Shown here: in pieces, positions 23,941-27,625 of the stretch | How the letters are laid out: every line of letters begins with the position of its first letter | Position numbering within the stretch: the stretch's first letter is position 1 | From: NIOZ-UU13 sp964653075 | GTDB lineage: Bacteria; Planctomycetota; Phycisphaerae; Sedimentisphaerales; Anaerobacaceae | Reading direction: 5' to 3' | Length of the DNA stretch: 27,625 nucleotides | Assembly (NCBI GenBank): GCA_964653075.1 | Contig: CAZZAX010000073.1 | Coordinates: 1-27,625 of the forward strand | Position numbers and translations under genes: made by a program | Notes under the pieces: generated by a model | Told to the model about the DNA's origin: nothing | What the model saw: only the letters and a program-made list of their open reading frames with translations | The model's database searches: none

Positions 23941-24190
23941 GGCTTTGTATTGGGTTTGATTTGGGTTTGTTTTGTTTCCGCCTGAAGGCGGTTTTATCTT
24001 TATAACCTAAAGTATAATAGATACTTGTGTTCATTTTTGGCCTTTGGGCAATTGGGTTTGAATTGGGTTTGTATTGGGTTTGTTTGGGTTTGTTTTTGAC
24101 TTTTGTCAGACTGGTAGAAATTACGTAATTCTTTGTTATAAATATAGTTACGTCTGTTTGGACAATTGGTGAATTGGGTTTGTTTTCACG
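23941..24190. repeat. Clusters of ATTGGGTTTG repeats with 10-11-nt spacing
   Basis: Exact copies of ATTGGGTTTG begin at 23949, 24051, 24062, 24073 and 24173, with one-base variants at 23960 and 24083. Within a cluster the step is 10-11 nt, about one DNA turn, and clusters are about 100 nt apart. The plus strand places four GGG tracts at 24054-24088. Similar GT-rich intergenic repeats are, from memory, common in Sedimentisphaerales-type genomes. Confidence 0.7.
23978..24001 (+). terminator. Intrinsic terminator after the URO-D-like gene
   Basis: CCGCCT and AGGCGG (23978-23991) form a perfect 6-bp GC-rich stem; the two-base GA spacer means the tip pair opens. It is followed by TTTTATCTTT. It lies 64 nt after the stop codon and probably ends the sugar-uptake operon. 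Confidence 0.6.
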
Positions 24191-24219
24191 AAAAGTTATA
24201 TAACTTTTCGTGATTTTTT
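24187..24219 (+). terminator. Perfect 26-nt palindrome followed by a T-run
   Basis: Bases 24187-24212 read as a perfect inverted repeat with 13-base arms (CACGAAAAGTTAT and its complement), followed by ATTTTTTC. It could act as a second terminator. The AAAA within the arm gives a T-run in the other direction too. Confidence 0.5.
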
Positions 24220-24494
24220 CTTTGATTTTACTGCCTTTTTTATTATTTAACCGCATATATGACATTTTCAAGTACGAAATTCTAATCCTTCGTCTCCGCT
24301 CAGGATGAAGAACAGTATTTAGTTTTTAGCCGGGGAGGGAAAAAAGCAGTCCCTCTATAATTAGACGTACCTGCGTGTTTGATACGAAAAAATGGGGATT
24401 TTAGGGGTGTTGTTGGTGCATAAGTGCTTATATATAAAGGAGTAAAAATTTTTTTAGAAATTTTGAAATTTGTCAAAAATTACCAGCGTTTTTG

Positions 24495-24720
24495 GTCGAA
24501 AAACGGGCGATTTTCGACAGTATTGCCCCCGACAGAAAGTCAAGTGAGCTCAAATCGAGGGTAAACTATAGTGCTGCCGAAAGCAGCACAACACAATTGC
24601 ATTAAGATGCAACATATTTGAAGCTGAGGAAACACCCTTTAGGGTGGTAAATTCTGTGTGCAATATGATTAACTTCGATTGTGAAGCAAGAAACACTCGC
24701 ACAAACGGGAATTGTTAATC
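24495..24720 (+). other. Hairpin-rich block, possible structured RNA or folded repeat element
   Basis: Four perfect stem-loops occur within 152 nt: GTCGAAAA/TTTTCGAC (24495-24518), GTGCTGC/GCAGCAC with loop CGAAA (24571-24589), TTGCAT/ATGCAA with loop TAAG (24597-24612) and CACCCT/AGGGTG (24633-24646). They are followed by GATTAAC (24667-24673) pairing with GTTAATC (24714-24720), which encloses a CTTC/GAAG hairpin. The density is far above that of the neighbouring sequence. No promoter or Rfam-type motif was recognised. Confidence 0.45.
24525..24567 (+). repeat. Dispersed repeat, copy 1
   Basis: This stretch (GCCCCCGA at its left end, AATCGAGGGTAAACT at its right end, 24553-24567) matches 27486-27527 at about 37 of 43 positions with a few one-base gaps. 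The right-hand 15 bases are identical in both copies, and each copy is followed within a few bases by a hairpin of different sequence. Confidence 0.65.
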
Positions 24721-24947
24721 GAAAGTATTACATTATTTGTGTTGGAAATCGGAGATTTGTGTTGGGTTTTGAGCGTTTTTTTGTTGAAAAATGCGGGAAA
24801 TTGGAATATTTACGAAGTTCAAATTATGTTAGATCGGGCAAAATGAGTAGTTATGGAAAGTAATAATATTATAGGACGTTGCGAGGAGGGGTGGTTGGGG
24901 GGAGAAGATTATTGAATTAGCGAATTAGAGATTGTAAGGAAATATCG

Positions 24948-24977
24948 AATATTCAACAAGGAATATCGAATATCGAA
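24948..24977. repeat. AATATCGAATAT-type short direct repeats
   Basis: 'AAATATCGAATATTC', 'GGAATATCGAATATCGAAGG' and related units follow one another here. Such ATATCGAAT runs are a common kind of non-coding simple repeat in environmental bacterial genomes. No function can be read from them. Confidence 0.5.
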
Positions 24978-24981
24978 GGGA

Positions 24982-24998
24982 AGCATTGCTACCGGAGG
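24982..24998 (+). repeat. AGCATT-CTACC motif, copy 1
   Basis: AGCATTGCTACCGGAGG. It shares 15 of 17 bases with the copy at 25126 and 15 of 17 with the copy at 27434. Confidence 0.5.
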
Positions 24999-25093
24999 GG
25001 CTGCGGATAAATTTGCAAAGAAATAAAAGCCCCAAATAAATTTGAGGGCTAAATAGATCAAATTCGGTAAACCATTCATTGATTATTTACTGG

Positions 25094-25113
25094 ATTCCTG
25101 CTTCCGCAGGAAT
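25094..25113. repeat. Small REP-like inverted repeat
   Basis: ATTCCTGC and GCAGGAAT pair perfectly around TTCC. The sequence context (TGG before, GACAGA after) resembles a palindromic intergenic unit found widely in environmental bacterial genomes. Confidence 0.55.
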
Positions 25114-25125
25114 GACAGACTATAT

Positions 25126-25142
25126 AGCATTTCTACCGGAAG
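25126..25142 (+). repeat. AGCATT-CTACC motif, copy 2
   Basis: AGCATTTCTACCGGAAG, followed by ACAGCAT. From 25124 onwards about 21 of 24 bases match the copy near 27432, including the trailing CAGCAT. Confidence 0.55.
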
Positions 25143-25413
25143 ACAGCATTCTAAACGATTAATGATGATGCTTCGACCCCTTCGACTATGTTCAGGGCGG
25201 GCCATGCTCAGGAATTGCGCTTTGCTCGGAGTTGATGATTGATTATTGGGATTTAGGCGTGGATTTCATATTTAAGATTTCATATTTCAGATTGGGTGGT
25301 GGTAGAATTCGTATTGCGTATTGCGGGCAGCATACAGCGTAGAGTTTTTAGACTGTAATGGATGCTTGCTGTCCGTAGTTTTCCATTTTCAATATTTCCT
25401 ATTTCTTTTATAC

Positions 25414-25431
25414 CCAAAGCCCCCCCTTTGG
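25414..25431. repeat. Hairpin with six-C loop upstream of the sigma gene
   Basis: CCAAAG (25414-25419) pairs exactly with CTTTGG (25426-25431) around six C residues. It ends 46 nt before the sigma-factor ATG and could be an operator or leader structure. Confidence 0.45.
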
Positions 25432-25477
25432 TGTGTAATAGGACGATGGTTAATCATCCTTATATGAATCGTGCACG

Positions 25478-26041
25478 ATGATAGAAGAAAAGAAGCTCAT
25501 ATTCAGGTTTAAGAGGGGCAATCGCGATGCCCTACGCGGGATCTATGACAAGTTCAAAATTGACTTACTCAAGCTGGCCGTGGTACTGACCAATGATGTG
25601 AATGCTGCTGAGGACATCGTGCATGATGTGTTTTTAAGGTTTGCTCAGTCTGCCAAACGGTTCAAATTGACCGGCAGCTTGAAAAGCTATCTGGTTACCA
25701 GCCTGGTCAATCGAGTGCGGAATATACATCGCAATCGTGCTCGACACAACCTGATACAAATGGACAAGGCCGATTCAGTGGCCTCGTCCGGCCGGAGCCC
25801 CCTTCAATGGGCGGTTCTTAGTGAGCAGATTACTCAATTAAGTCAGGCCCTGCAAGAGCTGCCCTATGAACAACGAGAAGTGATCTGCTGTCGCATGGAG
25901 ATGGACATGACCTTCAGACAGATTGCAGCATTACAACAGGTATCCCAGGATACGGTCAAGGGCCGCTATCGATATGGTCTAACCAAACTGCGGTCTCTAT
26001 TAAATAGTAAGGGGAAAAAATGCAACCCGCAGATGACATAA
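25478..26041 (+). CDS. ECF-type RNA polymerase sigma factor
   Basis: A 187-residue sigma-70-family protein with only regions 2 and 4. Region 2 (about residues 8-85) contains 'AEDIVHDVFLRFAQ' and 'LKSYLVTSLVNRVRNIHRNRARH', the core-binding and -10-recognition helices. Region 4 (about 112-175) has 'ALQELPYEQREVICCRMEMDMTFRQIA' split into helices and 'VSQDTVKGRYRYGLTKLRSLL', the -35-recognition helix-turn-helix. The linker is short, as expected for an ECF factor. No Shine-Dalgarno sequence is visible at the ATG (GTGCACG directly before), so expression may be weak or the start different. Its 3' end overlaps the next gene by 22 nt, so the two products are translationally linked; that gene probably encodes its membrane-bound regulator. 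Confidence 0.9.
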   Translation: MIEEKKLIFRFKRGNRDALRGIYDKFKIDLLKLAVVLTNDVNAAEDIVHDVFLRFAQSAKRFKLTGSLKSYLVTSLVNRVRNIHRNRARHNLIQMDKADSVASSGRSPLQWAVLSEQITQLSQALQELPYEQREVICCRMEMDMTFRQIAALQQVSQDTVKGRYRYGLTKLRSLLNSKGKKCNPQMT

Positions 26042-27333
26042 GAAATGTTTTCAAACAAGCTGAGCTTGGAGTCAATGAGCAACCCGATGAACAGGTATTC
26101 GAACAAATACTCCAGGCACAACAAGAATCTCTACGCAGCCGACAGGCTGCCCAAAATAAATGGAGAATTATCATGAAGAATCCAATCACCAAAATGTCAG
26201 CAGCCGCAGTCATCGTTGTCGGCTGTTTTCTGGGCCACTTACTCCTGCAAGGCACCGACTCCGGTATTGCCCTTGGGGATGTGCTGGAGAAGATGAATCG
26301 AATCAAGGTGTATAAGTATCAAATAAATTCCACCACGACTGATTTGCAGACAGGACAATTGAAACGCGAGACACAGGGAACGTGTCTAATCTCAGCAGAT
26401 TACGGCATCAGGCAGAGCACAGAGACCGTCGATCCTAACGGAAGCAACATCCCTCTCTGGGAACATTATACGTTGCTTCATGAGAAAACAACAATCGCAG
26501 TGTTCCACGATAAAAAACAATATATGCAAGTGGAATTTACTGAAAGCACTTTTGATGAAAAGAAAAAAAGTGCCTCTGATCCGCGCTACATGGTCCAACA
26601 ACTCATGGACTGTAACTATATCAGCTTGGGGCAATCGACACTTGAGGGTATCAAAGTCGAGGGTTTCCAGACCACGGACCCGAAATATCATTGGGGAATG
26701 CTTGGCACATTAGATGTCAAGCTGTGGGTGGACGTGCAAACGAGACTCCCGGTCCGACTGGAAATAGCCAGCCAATATAAAGACAAATCCAAAAGACATA
26801 TGGTCGTACAGGATTTCCAGTGGGATGTTATTGTGGACGCCAGGGAATTCGAGCCTAATATCCCCCAAGACTATACCAGTATGACCAGCGAACCGATTAC
26901 CATGCCGGCCATGGATGAACAGTCTGCCATTAGCGGCTTGAGACTCATCTTAGAAAAAACCGGTTCCTATCCGGAAGAACTCAGCATGAAAATCATGGAA
27001 CATATGAAAGACCTGATTGATCCTAATATGATGAAGCAGATGAAGGTCATCACGAAAAACGGAAAGAATATGCCCAGTCCCGAGGTTATGCAGAAATATT
27101 TGGACGCCGTAAAACCCATAACAGGACTGGTGTGGTTCCATGCAAGTTTAGTTCGGGAAGGCAAAGATCCGGCTTACTACGGCAAGGTCATTACCCCAGA
27201 CGACAAAGATCAAATCCTGATGCGCTGGAAGGTCTCGGACAGTGAATACCGGGTCATCTTCGGTGATCTGCATACAAAAACCGTCTCACCGGAGGTCCTG
27301 GCTGAATTGGAAAAGACCTTACCGAGGCAATAA
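26020..27333 (+). CDS. Single-pass membrane protein with LolA-like outer domain, putative anti-sigma regulator
   Basis: A 437-residue protein. Residues 1-57 are cytoplasmic and helical ('DIRNVFKQAELGVNEQPDEQ'), residues about 59-77 form a membrane segment, and the rest lies outside. Residues about 85-285 resemble LolA/LppX-type lipid- or lipoprotein-binding domains ('YKYQINSTTTDLQTGQLKRET', 'YGIRQSTETVDPNG', 'GTLDVKLWVDVQTRLPVRLEI'). The C-terminal 140 residues are not recognised. The start at 26020 has AAGGGG 5-6 nt upstream and lies within the sigma gene. An internal ATG at 26173, with GGAG 7 nt upstream, could give a 386-residue form lacking the cytoplasmic part. From memory, planctomycete relatives keep the longer N-terminus. 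Anti-sigma function is inferred from overlap and topology; no zinc-binding anti-sigma motif is present. Confidence 0.75.
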   Translation: MQPADDIRNVFKQAELGVNEQPDEQVFEQILQAQQESLRSRQAAQNKWRIIMKNPITKMSAAAVIVVGCFLGHLLLQGTDSGIALGDVLEKMNRIKVYKYQINSTTTDLQTGQLKRETQGTCLISADYGIRQSTETVDPNGSNIPLWEHYTLLHEKTTIAVFHDKKQYMQVEFTESTFDEKKKSASDPRYMVQQLMDCNYISLGQSTLEGIKVEGFQTTDPKYHWGMLGTLDVKLWVDVQTRLPVRLEIASQYKDKSKRHMVVQDFQWDVIVDAREFEPNIPQDYTSMTSEPITMPAMDEQSAISGLRLILEKTGSYPEELSMKIMEHMKDLIDPNMMKQMKVITKNGKNMPSPEVMQKYLDAVKPITGLVWFHASLVREGKDPAYYGKVITPDDKDQILMRWKVSDSEYRVIFGDLHTKTVSPEVLAELEKTLPRQ

Positions 27334-27433
27334 CAACCACGATTCATTCCTTACTGTCGGGGCTTTGTGATGGAATAGAATAAACGGTAGGGCAGAGCCG
27401 CTACCCTACAAGGCTCAGGGTGAAGGGGAGAAT

Positions 27434-27450
27434 AGCATTTCTACCAGAGG
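27434..27450 (+). repeat. AGCATT-CTACC motif, copy 3
   Basis: AGCATTTCTACCAGAGG, followed by CCAGCAT. Its GCATTTCTACC (27435-27445) also has an exact inverted partner, GGTAGAAATGC, at 27558-27568, so the two enclose about 110 bp. Confidence 0.55.
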
Positions 27451-27485
27451 CCAGCATGAGCATCGTACAGTCACGAAGACGCGAA

Positions 27486-27527
27486 GCCCCCGAAAGAGAA
27501 GCACGTAAGCTGAATCGAGGGTAAACT
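27486..27527 (+). repeat. Dispersed repeat, copy 2
   Basis: This stretch matches 24525-24567 and ends in the identical 15-base box AATCGAGGGTAAACT (27513-27527). Here the box is followed by a CTTCGG/CCGAAG hairpin, not the GTGCTGC/GCAGCAC hairpin of copy 1. Confidence 0.65.
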
Positions 27528-27569
27528 TCGGAGTGGTTAAAATTGGTGTGAACCGAAGGTAGAAATGCG

Positions 27570-27602
27570 GGTAGCGATTTGTTGTGCATTGCACAACCTA
27601 CC
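27570..27602. repeat. Strong two-part hairpin
   Basis: GTTGTGCA (27581-27588) and TGCACAAC (27590-27597) pair exactly. A bulge (CGATTT) separates them from a further 5-bp stem, GGTAG (27570-27574) with CTACC (27598-27602). Confidence 0.55.
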
Positions 27603-27625
27603 AAACGACCATCCACTTCGCTCAC

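Larger units (their letters stand above)
23915..25477. other. 1.56-kb non-coding region rich in repeats and stem-loops
   Basis: No credible gene was found between the URO-D-like gene and the sigma factor. From left to right it holds an intrinsic terminator, two clusters of a 10-nt GT-rich repeat, a perfect 26-nt palindrome with a T-run, a block of four or five perfect stem-loops, AATATCGAATAT-type repeats, two copies of an AGCATT-CTACC motif, a short REP-like inverted repeat, and a C-looped hairpin just before the sigma gene. Codon-like structure is absent, and base composition shifts between segments, so it looks like an accumulation site for small dispersed repeats. Confidence 0.65.
27334..27625. 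other. Right-edge non-coding region with repeats
   Basis: After the LolA-like gene come an inverted repeat (GTAGGG at 27387-27392 with CCCTAC at 27404-27409), a copy of the AGCATT-CTACC motif, copy 2 of the dispersed 43-bp repeat, a CTTCGG/CCGAAG hairpin (27526-27531 with 27553-27558), and a strong hairpin near 27570-27602. No gene is supported. Confidence 0.6.

Noticed and set aside
23941..24190. CRISPR array
   Set aside because: The repeat unit is only 10 nt, the spacing within clusters is 10-11 nt, and there are no unique spacers of constant length or cas genes.
22262..24271. A 669-codon open frame on the minus strand
   Set aside because: It runs antisense through the symporter, small protein and URO-D-like genes and ends in the GT-repeat region; its translation there is Lys-Pro-Asn type repeat sequence. 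No domain is recognisable.
24681..24863. A 60-codon frame in the repeat-rich region
   Set aside because: No ribosome-binding site, no domain, and it lies inside and after the hairpin block; likely chance.
27401..27625. A 74-codon minus-strand frame at the right edge
   Set aside because: It coincides with inverted and dispersed repeats and has no recognisable domain.

Overview
The window looks like a chromosomal segment of a Planctomycetota bacterium, most likely class Phycisphaerae and close to Sedimentisphaerales. This is inferred from gene content: a pseudopilin with the FTLIELLVVIAIIA leader, a 3-keto-disaccharide hydrolase (DUF1080) protein, a lamin-tail fragment, a TAT-exported glycoside-hydrolase-like protein, and an ECF sigma factor overlapping a membrane-anchored LolA-like protein. 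The long intergenic stretches are full of short repeats of a kind I associate with that group. No rRNA, tRNA, CRISPR array, transposase or phage gene was seen.

Layout. The left edge (3-185, +) is the C-terminus of a lamin-tail-domain protein. Positions 319-7079 lie on the minus strand in two units. One pairs an LsrG/YgiN-type monooxygenase-fold protein with an iron-containing alcohol dehydrogenase (1808 down to 319). The other pairs a TAT-exported glycoside-hydrolase-like protein with an exported S9 peptidase (7079 down to 2431). Between them, on the opposite strand, is an orphan promoter (TTGACA, 17 nt, TATACT) followed by about 130 nt of foldable sequence ending in a terminator-like stem and T-run: a candidate small RNA.

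From 7402 to 27333 every gene is on the plus strand. In order these are: (a) a DUF1080 protein and two tandem TolB-like beta-propeller paralogues; (b) a predicted lipoprotein fusing a formylglycine-generating-enzyme-like (SUMF1) domain to a complete HDAC-family deacetylase, followed within 13 nt by an AlgI-like MBOAT acyltransferase and then a membrane-anchored SGNH protein, which together suggest a surface-polymer O-acylation module with an attached deacetylase; (c) a highly charged coiled-coil protein; (d) a pseudopilin and an exported secretin-N-like protein with a Gly/Phe/Met-rich tail; (e) a sugar nucleotidyltransferase translationally coupled to a NahK-type sugar 1-kinase, then an SSS-family Na+/solute symporter, a previously overlooked 57-residue membrane protein and a uroporphyrinogen-decarboxylase-family protein, which reads as uptake and activation of an (amino)sugar; (f) 1.5 kb of non-coding DNA with terminators, a 10-11-nt periodic repeat and a hairpin-rich block; (g) an ECF sigma factor overlapping a single-pass membrane protein with a LolA-like outer domain.

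The sigma pair is bracketed by two copies of the same ~43-bp dispersed repeat (24525 and 27486). The most interesting items are the SUMF1-HDAC lipoprotein fusion in an acylation operon, the orphan small-RNA candidate at 2054-2218, the hairpin-rich block at 24495-24720, and the sigma/LolA-like pair. All functional assignments come from reading motifs by eye; no database search was possible.
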